64,000 bases of DNA from Epithemia pelagica (GCA_946965045.2 OX337229.1:3844001-3908000); one strand, 5' to 3'. Counted from the stretch's first letter, positions 27,272 through 37,557 are shown. Translations and numbers: made by a program. Notes: generated from the sequence alone by a model not told the origin.

Positions 27272-28112
27272 TTAACCTCCTTTGAGCCAACTTTTGCCGC
27301 CCGATGGTTTCTTTGGAATGCCTTGCAGCTCATCCCCTGCCTCGGACATTTTGGAACCCGCGAACGCCAGTCTCTGGGATGACAAGTCTCCATCCCCATT
27401 ACCACTCAATAGGAAAGGAATGGTTGTGGCGGCTTGGCTGAGCAGCTTTCCAGCTCCCGAGAGGTATTCTCCCGTCGCAACAGGGGATGCTTTTCTCAAC
27501 ACGGTTGCTCCTGCATCTTCCAGCAAGCTTCCACAAGAATCAAATGGCTGGATCATGGTTTCTGATTATGGGAGAAATTCCACAAGGTTGAGTGTATTCA
27601 GAGCGATGGAATGGGGCGGCTTCAAATTTTTTACAGACATAAATCGTACCAAGGTTAATTGCTAGCTGCTCCTGTTCATCTTGCCTGGCTTCTTCGGCCG
27701 CACGAACCAGCTTTTGAGAAGCAGCTCGCAGGCAATTTCCACTTTCTCGAAGTTCGTCAATGACCAACTCCCTCCCCGTCTTGAAGCGAGCTGACGCGGC
27801 CGCTTGGGCAATCGAGTCTCCGGCATTTCGTAGTTCCGCTCCGGCACTGGAAAGACCACCACCATAGCAGTCCATAGCTTTGGTTAACTCTATAAGAAGC
27901 TCTCCAGAGCGGGCCAAGGCCTTTCCTGAGTCCATTAATGGAATAGCCGCCGGCTTGAGCGACATGGATAGGTGGGTCGATGACGAATGCTGCCGGCAGT
28001 CATGATTCTTTGATCTAGGGAGGATCCGGGTTGGAGCGAAGGCACCCACCCTTCGACCACAAGCGAAGGTTGCAGTTAGAGCAAAAAGTAAAAGGCTTGG
28101 AGGAGGGACCAT
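27272..28112 (-). CDS. plastid-targeted protein with Ala/Gly/Leu amphipathic helical repeats, unknown
   Basis: Exons 28112-27650 and 27561-27272, intron 88 bp (aaccttg|gtacga ... ataatcag|aaacc), 250 residues. I use Met at 28112 because it starts a signal peptide (PSLLLFALTATFACG) ending GAFAPT, the plastid signature. From about residue 50 the mature protein is made of repeats of the form AG-x2-L-x3 (SGKALARSGELL, SSAGAELRNAGDSIAQAA, LRESGNCLRAASQKL). The second exon continues them: AGATVLRKAS, LSGAGKLLSQAA, AGSKMSEAGDEL. The spacing near 7 or 11 residues suggests long amphipathic helices, as in proteins that coat lipid surfaces. I do not recognise a named family. It is divergent from the FKBP gene. 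Confidence 0.68.
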
Positions 28113-28369
28113 GGCTTCTTTTGCGTTGTGGTCTCGTGAGATCTTTATAGATCCATCACAAATAAAGCAAAAAGTGAAAAATGAACGTGGATAGTGCCAA
28201 AAATCCAACAAATAAAAAATCCAAAAGAAAGGAGGAGACTGACGTCATCACGACATAGCGATCAATCTTTGTCACTTTTCTCGTTGTGCAATCGTCGCCT
28301 TGCTTTCGTCTTTCACCATCTTTGTTCTCGTCGGTTTCAACGAAAAAGAAAAGAGTTGACACAACCAAG
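28113..28369. promoter_or_regulatory. bidirectional promoter with a perfect CRE palindrome
   Basis: 257 bp between divergent start codons of two plastid-targeted proteins. The perfect palindrome TGACGTCA lies at 28240-28247, roughly midway. In diatoms, TGACGT/ACGTCA motifs act as CO2/cAMP-responsive elements in some plastid-gene promoters. A role here is inference. Confidence 0.5.
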
Positions 28370-29206
28370 ATGTTGAGACTGGTTCTTCTTCTGTTTGGAT
28401 TTCTCCATGTCGCATCCTTTGTGATTCCCCAACGTGGTCTGCCATCTCGCTCACGAGCGGTGGTGGTCGTGTCATCGTCCGCCACTGCCAACATGGACGG
28501 CCTCACCAAGACGATACAAATCGAAGGAACCGGTTCTCCGGTGAAGCTGGGAGATATTGCCACGATCAAGTACTCTTGTTATCTGCCAGATGGTCTTACA
28601 TTTGCCAAGTCTTCCAAGGAAAAAATGGTGGTTGGCGACGGTTCCATGATTGACGGTTGGGAAAAGTCCATTCGAGGGATGCGCGTGGGAGAACGAAGTA
28701 TTATTCGTATTACGGATCCAAACCTTGCCTATGGATCCCAAGGAGTACCACCATTAGTCCCACCCAATGCGGTTGTCGAGCTGGATGTGGAAATTTTGGA
28801 TTCCCAACCTCCGACCGTCAATATTGATTTTGACAATCTCGCCTTGGACAACACTCCCACGACGGCCGCTGAAATCGCCCGGGCCTTTGAGGCTCGACAG
28901 GCTGCCAAGGTTGACCAAGTGGAAAAGGAAGGATTGGAAGCTTTTATTGACAAAATTCGAACATCCTACTTCTATGGTTTGTTTGAAGGTGAAACTGGAC
29001 AGCAGGCCCCTTGGTACCTTCGACCAAGCATCACCTTTCCCTTGGCCTTTTTGGTGGTTGGTCTTGCGTTCTACATTAGTCTTGCAAGTGGAGCAATCAC
29101 AGAACGTGGTGCGCAATCTACAGATGAGTTGGATGAAATCATTCTGAGTAGCCGTTCTATCACAACAGTTGCCTTGGCCATGGCAGACGGGTTGCTAAAT
29201 CAATAA
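28370..29206 (+). CDS. plastid FKBP-type peptidyl-prolyl isomerase with C-terminal membrane anchor
   Basis: Single exon; I start at ATG 28370 (278 residues) because the signal peptide LRLVLLLFGFLHVASF begins there and ends with the plastid-type Phe. The upstream 28 codons of the open frame are Ser/Lys-rich leader. The FKBP domain spans about residues 45-145: VKLGDIATIKYSCYLPDG, FAKSSKEKMVVGDGSMIDGWEKSIRGMRVGERSIIRI, then LAYGSQGVPPLVPPNAVVELDVEIL. The domain is complete. A linker of ~70 residues leads to a transmembrane helix ITFPLAFLVVGLAFYISLASG and a short tail. Most plastid FKBPs are soluble lumenal proteins, so the membrane anchor is a notable difference. It probably assists folding or assembly of photosynthetic complexes. 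Confidence 0.88.
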   Translation: MLRLVLLLFGFLHVASFVIPQRGLPSRSRAVVVVSSSATANMDGLTKTIQIEGTGSPVKLGDIATIKYSCYLPDGLTFAKSSKEKMVVGDGSMIDGWEKSIRGMRVGERSIIRITDPNLAYGSQGVPPLVPPNAVVELDVEILDSQPPTVNIDFDNLALDNTPTTAAEIARAFEARQAAKVDQVEKEGLEAFIDKIRTSYFYGLFEGETGQQAPWYLRPSITFPLAFLVVGLAFYISLASGAITERGAQSTDELDEIILSSRSITTVALAMADGLLNQ

Positions 29207-29314
29207 CTACTGACTTATCCGTATGTCATGCTTGTCTTCCTGTATTATGTCTCATCTTACTTTGTGACTCGGTATAAGCATCCGGGGTGAACACCTACAT
29301 ACATCATAAGACTT

Positions 29315-30946
29315 TTAGTAATGAAGCCAGTAGGATTGGCGACGAATAGCTTGGTAGTCCGGCAATTCGTGAAGACCTCCAACAGCAGCCAAGGCATGAT
29401 CCTGGTCATTGATGAATTTGGCAGCCGTTGCACGAATGTCCTCAGTAGTAACCGCATCAATTCGAGTGTAGATTTCGGCAGGAGTCATGCGGCGTCCGTA
29501 GGTAAGCAGTTGACGACCAATATCTTCTGCCACAGCGGCGTTTCCATCCAAGCCCATGAGCATAACTGCCTTGAGGTTCAACTTGGCACGCTCAACTTCT
29601 TCGTCAGACGGGGAGTGTACAAGACGCACCATGTTGCTCATCACGTGCCAAACAAGGTTATCCAATTTGAAATCAGGGCATACCATGTAAATACCGAAAA
29701 GACCAGTGTCCTTGTAGCACGTATTGAACGTGCTGAGTGAATAGGCAAGTTCTCCTCGTGCCACTTCTTCACAAAGACGGGAAGCATGGTTGTGACCAAT
29801 ACCCTGCGTCCGGTTGTATGATCCGAGCATCAGCTGCATCAACATGAATGGGAAGGCATACTCCGATGTCCATGACGCTGACTGATAAGCAATGGCCACA
29901 TGTGCAGTGTCTTGCTTGTTGAACTTCACGCTGTCCGAAAACAAAGAAAAGTCTGGGTCAGAGAATGTCTGAAAACACAAGAGAAGCCGCAAAATGAATT
30001 ATTACGCACGTGTAATCACTCCCGGTGAACACTGCAGGTTCCATTGCAACCTCAACACCGTCCTTCGCCGCAGTCGGTAAGTTGCCAAAGTACTGCGAAG
30101 CGTACCCACAGAGCTCTTCGTGGTTGACTGCACCTGCTCCGGCAATCACCATTCGTGGAGCTGTGTAATGCTGTTGAATGTAGTCCATCAAATCAGAACG
30201 CTTCAAATTACGAATGTTTTCGACAGGTCCCAAGATGGTGCGACCCAATCCAGTGCCTTGAAAAGCTGTTGCATGTAAATGGTCGAGAACAAGCTCTTCC
30301 TGTTGCTTATTCACTTCTGTCATTTCCCGAAGAATGACATCACGTTCGCGGTCAATCGCGGCTTCGTCAACTTTCGAATTAAGCAATACATCCGATAGAA
30401 TTTCAACCGCCTTTCCAACATCGCTCTTGAACACTTTGGCAAAATATACAGTCTGTTCACGACTGGTGTATGCGTTCAAATGACCTCCCATATTTTCAAT
30501 CTCCACTTCAAGATTTTGCTGCGTGCGCTTGGCAGTTCCTTTGAAGGCAAGATGTTCCAGGAAATGAGCAACACCATTGTTCTCTGCGGTTTCGTAACGA
30601 GAACCAGCGTCAATCCATACTCCAACGGTCGCAGTTTCACTTCCCTGAATTGTTTCAGACGCCACACGAAGACCAGAGTCCATAGTGGTTACGTCCGTTG
30701 CTGGGGCACGAAGGACATAATCCGGCAAAGATGGGGCGGCAGCTGCCGCTGACGAGAACGCTCGGCGCCCAATGAGCTAAACAACATGAGGAAACAGGCA
30801 AACACATTGTAACGGTGGCAGGTTAAAGCAGCGCTTTATCAGATAATTCTCCAACAGAGGGAAATGTGCTTGTATTGCCGTCATCGGTCCGGTATGGCTG
30901 GGAACACGTTCATGCTTACCTTCGAAAGAGCGACGGGGCTCAACAT
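29315..30946 (-). CDS. PMPCB: mitochondrial processing peptidase beta subunit
   Basis: Three exons: 30946-30920, 30776-30006 and 29968-29315, 483 residues. The first exon encodes nine residues, and joining gives [18 protein letters not shown], a classic presequence with an RRAF|SS processing site. The zinc motif HxxEH is intact in [12 protein letters not shown] (His80, Glu83, His84), with the downstream Glu in [12 protein letters not shown]. Other family marks are [27 protein letters not shown] and [14 protein letters not shown]. It is the catalytic subunit that removes matrix-targeting presequences, paired with MPP-alpha. The second intron (29969-30005) is only 37 bp, with a poor donor (tgc|gtaata), but it restores the frame at FTGSDY ... 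FSDPDF; see the finding. The left convergent neighbour (FKBP) ends 108 bp away. Confidence 0.9.
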
Positions 30947-31491
30947 GGTCAAGCTACCAAACTTGTTGCAACCACATAAGACAAACGTGTTGTTGGCTTT
31001 TTGAAGTCGTCACACCCTCAGCGCACTTTGGAGTTTTTAATATTCAAGGAATGCACTTTGATTCTGTTCAACACGCTCAGGAGTTGTCGTCACACCGCGC
31101 CCTCCAAAGCAGCGTGCGTTTGCCCTACCTATGGTAGCTATGTCTCAAGAGAAGAGCACTTGCCTTTCTAGCGAAACCATCAACAACTCCAACTTCGAAT
31201 GTCCCCAAACATGTCCCGCAAAGCACAATGCTTCGTCCTCTACGGCCGACACCCTCTACGTCACAAACCCAAGGTCCTTCTCCGTCGTCCACCGACACTG
31301 CTCCTTCGGTACCACATCGACCACCACCGCAGCCACATCAACGCCCCGTACATCCACATTACTATATGCATCCACCACCACCTCCTCACACCGCCACGCC
31401 GTACACGAGTACTCCTTTGTTGGATCTGTTATTGTTTAGTCTGTGACTACCTACACATCAACACTTTCAACATGGGCCCACCTTATGACGA
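30947..31491. other. intergenic with Pro/His/Thr-rich short open frames
   Basis: 545 bp. Between about 31131 and 31446 all three plus-strand frames are open because the sequence is C-rich and repetitive (cacc/cca steps). One frame would read HPHYYMHPPPPPHTATPYTS, another is Ser/Thr-rich. I cannot decide that any is translated. The block may be an old coding remnant or a short gene. Confidence 0.3.
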
Positions 31492-32562
31492 TTACATGCG
31501 GAACAGTCTTTTCATTCCAGAAAGTACCGCGGTGATAACTTTATCAAGCCACAGTTCATCCACCGGATCTGGAGAACGTGCTTCTCCGGGGCGCACGCTA
31601 TGATCTGGTTCCTCTTCTTCATCTGGCACCTCTTTTCTCGTTTCAGCTTCTTCCACAACCGAAAACACATTTTTGAATGGGTCTTCCTCCTCAACAGCAG
31701 TTGATGATGGCAAACTGGGTTTCGTCCATGATGACTTCAAGCTTTCAGCAAGAACCGTGACATCAATTTCGCCGATTTTGGACCCAGCTAAAAGTGCTGC
31801 CCCGCCAATGACCAACGTAGCGGCGATTTTCGCAAACAACCGTTTCGATGCACGAGGGCTTACCGAAAGACTGTCCTTGTACCAGTTGGGAGGAAGTCCC
31901 TCCATTGGCCGGCGCACGTCCTTGGCAACAATAATAGACGCAATTTCTGGCCGTATAACTTCTAGATCACTCGCCTTGTAATTCAAGTCTTTCATCATTA
32001 TTTTTTTCATCTCATCAGTGATTGTGCTCGACAGCTCAATTGTTTGCTCTTCACCCTGATGATTGTCATCTCGTTTTGCTGGTGCACTTCCGTCAGTGGC
32101 TGTGGACTCGCCTGATTTAGCTTCAGATGGTTCCGAGCTAAACTCATAACCAGGGGCATTAAAGTCGACTGAGGGAGGCTCTTCTTCCTCCTCATCATAC
32201 GCATCAGCATATTCCATGCGATCAACGTTGGCTGAACTGTCTTCATCGATCGAGGGGTCATCTACGAACAATTGTTCTTGGACAACATCATCGGTTGGTG
32301 AAGTTTCATCATAAGCGGTACTGTTAGCACCATCGGTAAACTCAGGCTCTGAGCGACTATCTTCGTCGCTCGAATTTTGCACTGGCTGGGTTGGTTCATC
32401 GTTTGGAGTGTCGCTCGTCAAGCTACCACCTCGTCGTATTATTGGTGGTTTCAGCGTGAAAGTGTGTTTCGAGGATTTGGACAGTATCCTCCAGGCATCT
32501 GACCGTTCCACAGCTAACATGGCCATTAGATGAACCAGGTTTAGGTTTCGAAGATGTTTCAT
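31492..32562 (-). CDS. acidic single-pass membrane protein with signal peptide, unknown
   Basis: Single exon, 356 residues. Residues 1-24 form a moderate signal peptide (NLVHLMAMLAVE, then DAW). Residues 50-175 are disordered and strongly acidic with many Asp/Glu/Ser. A conserved-looking segment follows at 190-230 (LNYKASDLEVIRPEIASIIVAKDVRRPMEG and GLPPNWYKD), just before a transmembrane helix at 243-260 (AKIAATLVIGGAALLAG). The tail is again acidic and ends with a basic amphipathic helix (GMKRLFRM). The ELP...NWYK segment appears the most likely functional motif. Location could be plastid or ER; no domain is recognised. The ORF is long and its composition consistent, so the gene itself is likely real. 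Confidence 0.62.
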   Translation of the reverse strand: MKHLRNLNLVHLMAMLAVERSDAWRILSKSSKHTFTLKPPIIRRGGSLTSDTPNDEPTQPVQNSSDEDSRSEPEFTDGANSTAYDETSPTDDVVQEQLFVDDPSIDEDSSANVDRMEYADAYDEEEEEPPSVDFNAPGYEFSSEPSEAKSGESTATDGSAPAKRDDNHQGEEQTIELSSTITDEMKKIMMKDLNYKASDLEVIRPEIASIIVAKDVRRPMEGLPPNWYKDSLSVSPRASKRLFAKIAATLVIGGAALLAGSKIGEIDVTVLAESLKSSWTKPSLPSSTAVEEEDPFKNVFSVVEEAETRKEVPDEEEEPDHSVRPGEARSPDPVDELWLDKVITAVLSGMKRLFRM

Positions 32563-32981
32563 TGTTGTTTTCTAACTTTGCAACCAGCGTTCTTCTTCCC
32601 TTCTTTCAAAACCCAACGCCGCCATTGCTCCTGATTGCAGTGGTATCCATTGGATCGAAGATCAAAACTCGAGAAGTCGGCACTCATTTTAGCTTTTAGC
32701 TTTTTACAGCTCACTACTTCATCCTTTGGATGGGGAGTGCGAGCAATTCGGTAGCGCGACCGCGGTCGCATCGACATAGTAGAACAGATGGATGGAAGAC
32801 GAAAAATCTGAATCCATTCCCATTTGCATCTTCTTCGTCGAACGTAATAATGCCACAGTCCGTGACATGGAACAAACGCGATCCTTCGAACCATCATCGA
32901 TTACGCTCCAACTTCCGTACGAATCGTTGAGAGAGAGGACTGTGCAAACTTGGGTCTGTGCTCACAAAATCTGAAACGAGA
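32563..32981. other. divergent intergenic region
   Basis: About 420 bp between divergent genes, presumably two promoters. Minus and plus short frames here look like chance; no repeat is seen. Confidence 0.4.
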
Positions 32982-33749
32982 ATGAAACTAAGAAGCTCGT
33001 GTTTTCTTGTGACTATTGCATCCACTCCCGTTCTATCGTTCCAGCATATTGTTCGTCGATCTTTCCTTTCAAGCCCCAGCAAAATACATTCCGCAATGAC
33101 AGCTCAAGAAGAACGAAGTGGCCAGACTGGCGAAATTTGGGACGGATTTGCGTCGAGTTACAGTAAACAGCCCATTGCCGATGAAGATGCGTACGAACAA
33201 AAGTTAAAAGTCACTCAAAAATACCTTACACCAGACATGAACTTGCTTGAATTTGGATCAGGAACAGGAGGGACAGCCATACGTCATTCTCCGTTCGTGA
33301 AGAGCATCCTGGCAATTGATATCAGCGCCAAGATGGTCGAGATCTCCAAACAGAAAGCAGAGGAAGCAAAGGTCACAAATGTTGAGTTTCGACAATCGTC
33401 CGTGGATCAACTTGAACTCCCTGATAGCAGCCAGGATATGGTGTTGGGCTTATCGGTCCTCCATCTCCTAAAAAATCGTGACGAAGCCATTGCCAAGACG
33501 TACCGGTGGCTCAAGCCGAATGGCTTGTTCGTCACTTCAACCATTTGTATCGGTGACATGGGGTTTGGTACAAAATTCTTCATGAAGACAGTCATGCCTC
33601 TGGGACAATTCTTTGGTTTTGTGCCCAACATCAATTTGATGACCCGAGATGAACTAAAGCAAAGCCTGACAGACGGTGGGTTCAAGATTGAGCATGAATG
33701 GCAACCCAAGAAGGATGCCGCCGTTTTCATTGTCGGCCGAAAAGTTTAG
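32982..33749 (+). CDS. plastid-targeted class I SAM-dependent methyltransferase
   Basis: Single exon; Met at 32982 is chosen (255 residues) because it starts the signal peptide KLRSSCFLVTIASTPVLS followed by Phe, the diatom plastid import signature. The open frame extends eight codons upstream. The methyltransferase core starts near 55: WDGFASSYSKQPIADEDAYEQKL, motif I LLEFGSGTGGTAI, an acidic second-strand end (AIDISAKMVEI) and motif IV-like SQDMVLGLSVLHLL. WLKPNGLFVTSTICIG follows. The block is similar to UbiE-type or Methyltransf_11/25 enzymes. The C-terminal part includes a hydrophobic stretch (FFMKTVMPLGQFFGFVP). The substrate is unknown. It is convergent with the next gene at 64 bp. Confidence 0.82.
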   Translation: MKLRSSCFLVTIASTPVLSFQHIVRRSFLSSPSKIHSAMTAQEERSGQTGEIWDGFASSYSKQPIADEDAYEQKLKVTQKYLTPDMNLLEFGSGTGGTAIRHSPFVKSILAIDISAKMVEISKQKAEEAKVTNVEFRQSSVDQLELPDSSQDMVLGLSVLHLLKNRDEAIAKTYRWLKPNGLFVTSTICIGDMGFGTKFFMKTVMPLGQFFGFVPNINLMTRDELKQSLTDGGFKIEHEWQPKKDAAVFIVGRKV

Positions 33750-33813
33750 AGCCGATAATCGTATCTTTTAACCGCACAAGTCAACAATACATCGCTATCT
33801 TCAATTTTCTTTG

Positions 33814-36800
33814 TTAGCTTGACGCAACGAGTTGCACCAGGAACGCGTTGTCACGAGTTGCCCTGTCGACTGCAATCTGGCCAGCGGCAAGGATACCCCC
33901 TTGCTCTGCCTTCTCTCTCATGGACAAAGCCTCCTCGCATCGTGCAACGGTGGCGGGGTCTCGTTTGGAATCATTCTTGCGGCGTCTACAGAGAACCCTA
34001 TACAGAACTTCTTCTCCAGCCTCCATCATGGCCATGGTCAAAGGGCACTTATTACTGGCTCCCATGGAAACAGAATCATGAAGAGTTTCCATCTCACCAA
34101 CGACTGCAGCATACAACGAATAAGCAAGTAAAGCAGCAGACCTGCGAACGGGTCTCACCGACTCAAACGTGAGGCAGTTGATCACACAATCCATCAGTCC
34201 GGCACAAAATGGGGCAGAAACGACGGTATCTGCTTGAAGAACAGCTTCAGTTGCGAGGGTGATCATTGCAGCTCGAACAAGAGCTGGCTCTTCAACCTGA
34301 AATACCGGACCACCTGTATTGAGGCGGATCTTCTTCTCTTGCCAGTCATTAATTTCATCTTCGCCCCGCAGGACGTCGTTTCCTTCGAAGAAATTGACTG
34401 TCTTGTTGATTATGGGTGCTTCTTTCGTATCGCCATGGTTCGAGGGCGGTATTTCAGTTTTACGAAACAACAACATACCAAAGACACTTGCAGCATAGTC
34501 GTGAAGCACAGACGGAAAGCGCCGAAGGACAGCAATGGCTACTTCCGCTAGTTTGACACGTTGGTCAGGTTGAAGTGGATGAGCTTCTCCTGATATGACA
34601 AGCTTGCCTGTTGATATCGCCTCGACTATGACCGGGAAAACTCGAAGCGAAGATGACATGAAAGCAAGCGCATGAATCGCAGCCAGATACACATAAGACT
34701 CTGAGTCCGCCAAGGCCCCCACAAGAAGCACAAAAATATCATCCTTGTTTGAACCATTGGCTTCCTTCTCTCGTTGAACATCAGATACTTCTTGCATCAC
34801 TCTCACCTCAACCAACTGATTCTCGGACAGTTCAACTTCTGACGCCAACACTTGTCGAAGAAGTGCAACCCCACGTGCCCTTATCGGAGGATCAGTCGAT
34901 TGAAGATCGCGCTGTGCTTGACTAAGGATTCCCTCATGCGTGTCCTCTTCAAGACCCCTGGGAAGCGAATTCTTGTCCTTTTTGCGCAGGGCAATCAGAA
35001 CCAAAACATGGCTCGCTGCTTCACTTATTTCAGTCCAAAGACCATAATCGACACCCACTTTACGCATGGAGCTGACTCGCGCCAACGCTTCAAGGCTCGG
35101 TATCAAAGAATCTATATCGCTTTCTTCCTGTGGTGATCTTTTGTGTGCAGCAAGTTCCAACATACAGGTGAGCATGTTGAGTAATAATCCAGCCAGAGAG
35201 GGTCCAAACTCTGACACCGATTCGCGGTTCACTATGAACGGAAACTGATCTTGTTTCCCGATTGGTAAGCGAATGACAAGTTCAGAAACAATGGCTTCCG
35301 CTCTTCCGAATGTTGTTGGGAGACTTGATAGAGTGGAACTAGATGATTCCTTGTTTTCATGAAACGTGGATAAACTTTGAAAAACAGTTTGAAAAAGCCT
35401 CAGGAGCCCAAACTGGCCGTTCTCACCACCTATCAATGATTCAAGAGGACATGATTCACACAGGATTGGGATTGCTGTCATGGCCGTCAACCACAATGAA
35501 TTCTGCCCTTGTGGATGGTCAGCGAGAACAAGGTCCTCCAAGCGTAGGTATACCTCCAGTAGAAACTCGAGCAAAAGAGATGGTAGACGAGACAATGGGG
35601 TTGTACTTGTACCATTGGCCGTCCCGTTTTCAATGGCGCTTTTCTTCTTGGCCGCGATGACGTTCCGGAAAGTGAACTCGGCAATTCTTTGAATGTCCCC
35701 AACTGCCGATTCGATCTCAGTCGGATGAGACTCATCCAAGTACGAAACAACCGCACTAGTAGTAGTGCTTAAAGTTTCGTCCGAGGACTGTTCAACCAAA
35801 GTCGAAGTCGGAAATCGAAAACGCATTGGTGCAAGGTCCCAATCGGTTGGGGCCAGGGAATACAGTAGAGCGACAATGGCCACACACGTACCGTCCACGT
35901 GTACTTTCTCCCCTTTCGAATACATAAACTCTGATAGTGAAATGAATTCAACCATCAGACGAGCGGCCTCAAGCGCATCAAGTTTGGCTGAGTCTTTTAT
36001 GACTACGGGCGCACATGATAACCTCAAAAGAACACCCAGGATCGTAACGTGTATACCCGACCGAGTGAGGTTTAAGGGTATGTCCCTCATAGGTCGCAGT
36101 AACACTAAACGGCAGAATCGAGATCGATCTACTCCTGGGGGAACTGTTGAGAGAAGCTTCACGATCCGCCGCACATTCTGGTGAATCGACACTTCATAAC
36201 CACCACTTTCGTCGTTGGAATCTGACTTGCACCAGAAGGTCCTTTCAAACGGCTTGAAAAAGTAGCGTACCACAACATTGTCAGGTAGTCTATCCAATGT
36301 CATCCAAAGAAACTGTATTGTCGCAGCTTCAAACTTTTGATTCGAATTTTCTATGGAACGGTCGAGAACCATGAGAAGTTGATGTGCCAAAAGCGAAAAG
36401 AAATCGTCTCCGGCGCTTGCTGTCGCGCATGTACCGTTGTCGTCCTTCCGTTGTCGAAGAGTCAAGGCTTTTGACAAACGCAAGGCAGCCGCCGATCGAT
36501 CCTCTGGCGCCGAAAGCACGAAAACGTCAATTACCGCGTACAGTCTAGTGGTAGCCAAATGATTGAGAAGAGCCCCACTTCGCTTGCGCAGCCAGACGGG
36601 TCCTTTCCGTCCCTCTACTAACAAATCTTGAAATGCACGAGCGACAAGACTAGGGTTGTCTCCCATGAAGCTTCCATCCTCATTCAGCAGTATGCCTTTT
36701 AATGATACAAATGAAGAGCCATACTTTGTTCCAGATACTTCCGATATATGCCGGTTTGAATCCAGAATATGTTCCGTCTGAAGCAACGCCGCATAAACAT

Positions 36801-37557
36801 CGGTCAAATGACGGGGCAAAAGCATGGGTCGAAATCGGTCCAACAAGACAAGGTTACCCATAAGGATAGAGCTGCACATCAATTCTTCTAGTCGTCGTTC
36901 TTCTCGATGAGAATGAGTACGGTTGTCGTCTTTCGGTAAACTGCGTTGGGACGATGCCAGATGGAATGCGTTGATCGGAGCCCTGCCTCGAAGCGATCGT
37001 GGTAGGCATTGGAGCCGATACGTCAAGGGCGGACGAACATGACGATCCAAAAGGGGAAGAATGCTGATACAGACAGTACACTCGAGCAGAATGGCAATAT
37101 CGGTGTAATTTTGTATGGACAACATTCCTGGTGGTGGTCGTGGATGATGTTTCGGTTTATGGTTATCTTGACGTTTTGGCGTCGGTAACGAATCAAAAAA
37201 CTCATAACATCTCCCCAAGTTCTTCAAGAGAGGGACGATTATCTCGTCGACAGTGAGTTTCCAAATACATGACGAACTGGACGCATTTTGGCAAATTTTG
37301 GGAATGGTGTTCCACAAACTAGCGGAAGAGGATTCGAACAGTGCGTCAATATCATTGCTGAGTTCTTCGATTTCAAGGCCAATGGTGCGTAAGTTATGGT
37401 GTGTTGTTTCGTTTTCCGCATCCACGTTTGTGTTCGTGTCGTGCTGTGTTTGATTTGGTGGAGAGACTCCGACACACCTCACTTCATCAATGAACTTTCC
37501 AATCAACAAAACCAGAGCACTTGTTAAGTGCTCCACATGTTCACAATGTTGCTCCAT
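33814..37557 (-). CDS. TANGO6: TANGO6/RTP1-like HEAT-repeat protein
   Basis: Single exon of 1247 residues, the longest protein in the window. Almost the whole length predicts as helical repeats with Leu/Ala-rich pairs, and no membrane segment is clear. The C-terminal third matches the RTP1_C1/C2 regions of TANGO6/RTP1: LSQAQRDLQSTDPPIRARGVALLRQVLAS, IFVLLVGALADSESYVYLAAIHALAFMSS, then KLAEVAIAVLRRFPSVLHDYA. ALVRAAMITLATEAVL and SVRPVRRSAALLAYSLY follow. Yeast RTP1 helps nuclear import of RNA polymerase II; animal TANGO6 affects secretion and Golgi organisation. Which role applies here is not shown. The N-terminal ~300 residues contain polar, disordered insertions. No intron is needed, unusual for a gene of this size in many algae but common in diatoms. 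Confidence 0.7.
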   Translation of the reverse strand: MEQHCEHVEHLTSALVLLIGKFIDEVRCVGVSPPNQTQHDTNTNVDAENETTHHNLRTIGLEIEELSNDIDALFESSSASLWNTIPKICQNASSSSCIWKLTVDEIIVPLLKNLGRCYEFFDSLPTPKRQDNHKPKHHPRPPPGMLSIQNYTDIAILLECTVCISILPLLDRHVRPPLTYRLQCLPRSLRGRAPINAFHLASSQRSLPKDDNRTHSHREERRLEELMCSSILMGNLVLLDRFRPMLLPRHLTDVYAALLQTEHILDSNRHISEVSGTKYGSSFVSLKGILLNEDGSFMGDNPSLVARAFQDLLVEGRKGPVWLRKRSGALLNHLATTRLYAVIDVFVLSAPEDRSAAALRLSKALTLRQRKDDNGTCATASAGDDFFSLLAHQLLMVLDRSIENSNQKFEAATIQFLWMTLDRLPDNVVVRYFFKPFERTFWCKSDSNDESGGYEVSIHQNVRRIVKLLSTVPPGVDRSRFCRLVLLRPMRDIPLNLTRSGIHVTILGVLLRLSCAPVVIKDSAKLDALEAARLMVEFISLSEFMYSKGEKVHVDGTCVAIVALLYSLAPTDWDLAPMRFRFPTSTLVEQSSDETLSTTTSAVVSYLDESHPTEIESAVGDIQRIAEFTFRNVIAAKKKSAIENGTANGTSTTPLSRLPSLLLEFLLEVYLRLEDLVLADHPQGQNSLWLTAMTAIPILCESCPLESLIGGENGQFGLLRLFQTVFQSLSTFHENKESSSSTLSSLPTTFGRAEAIVSELVIRLPIGKQDQFPFIVNRESVSEFGPSLAGLLLNMLTCMLELAAHKRSPQEESDIDSLIPSLEALARVSSMRKVGVDYGLWTEISEAASHVLVLIALRKKDKNSLPRGLEEDTHEGILSQAQRDLQSTDPPIRARGVALLRQVLASEVELSENQLVEVRVMQEVSDVQREKEANGSNKDDIFVLLVGALADSESYVYLAAIHALAFMSSSLRVFPVIVEAISTGKLVISGEAHPLQPDQRVKLAEVAIAVLRRFPSVLHDYAASVFGMLLFRKTEIPPSNHGDTKEAPIINKTVNFFEGNDVLRGEDEINDWQEKKIRLNTGGPVFQVEEPALVRAAMITLATEAVLQADTVVSAPFCAGLMDCVINCLTFESVRPVRRSAALLAYSLYAAVVGEMETLHDSVSMGASNKCPLTMAMMEAGEEVLYRVLCRRRKNDSKRDPATVARCEEALSMREKAEQGGILAAGQIAVDRATRDNAFLVQLVASS

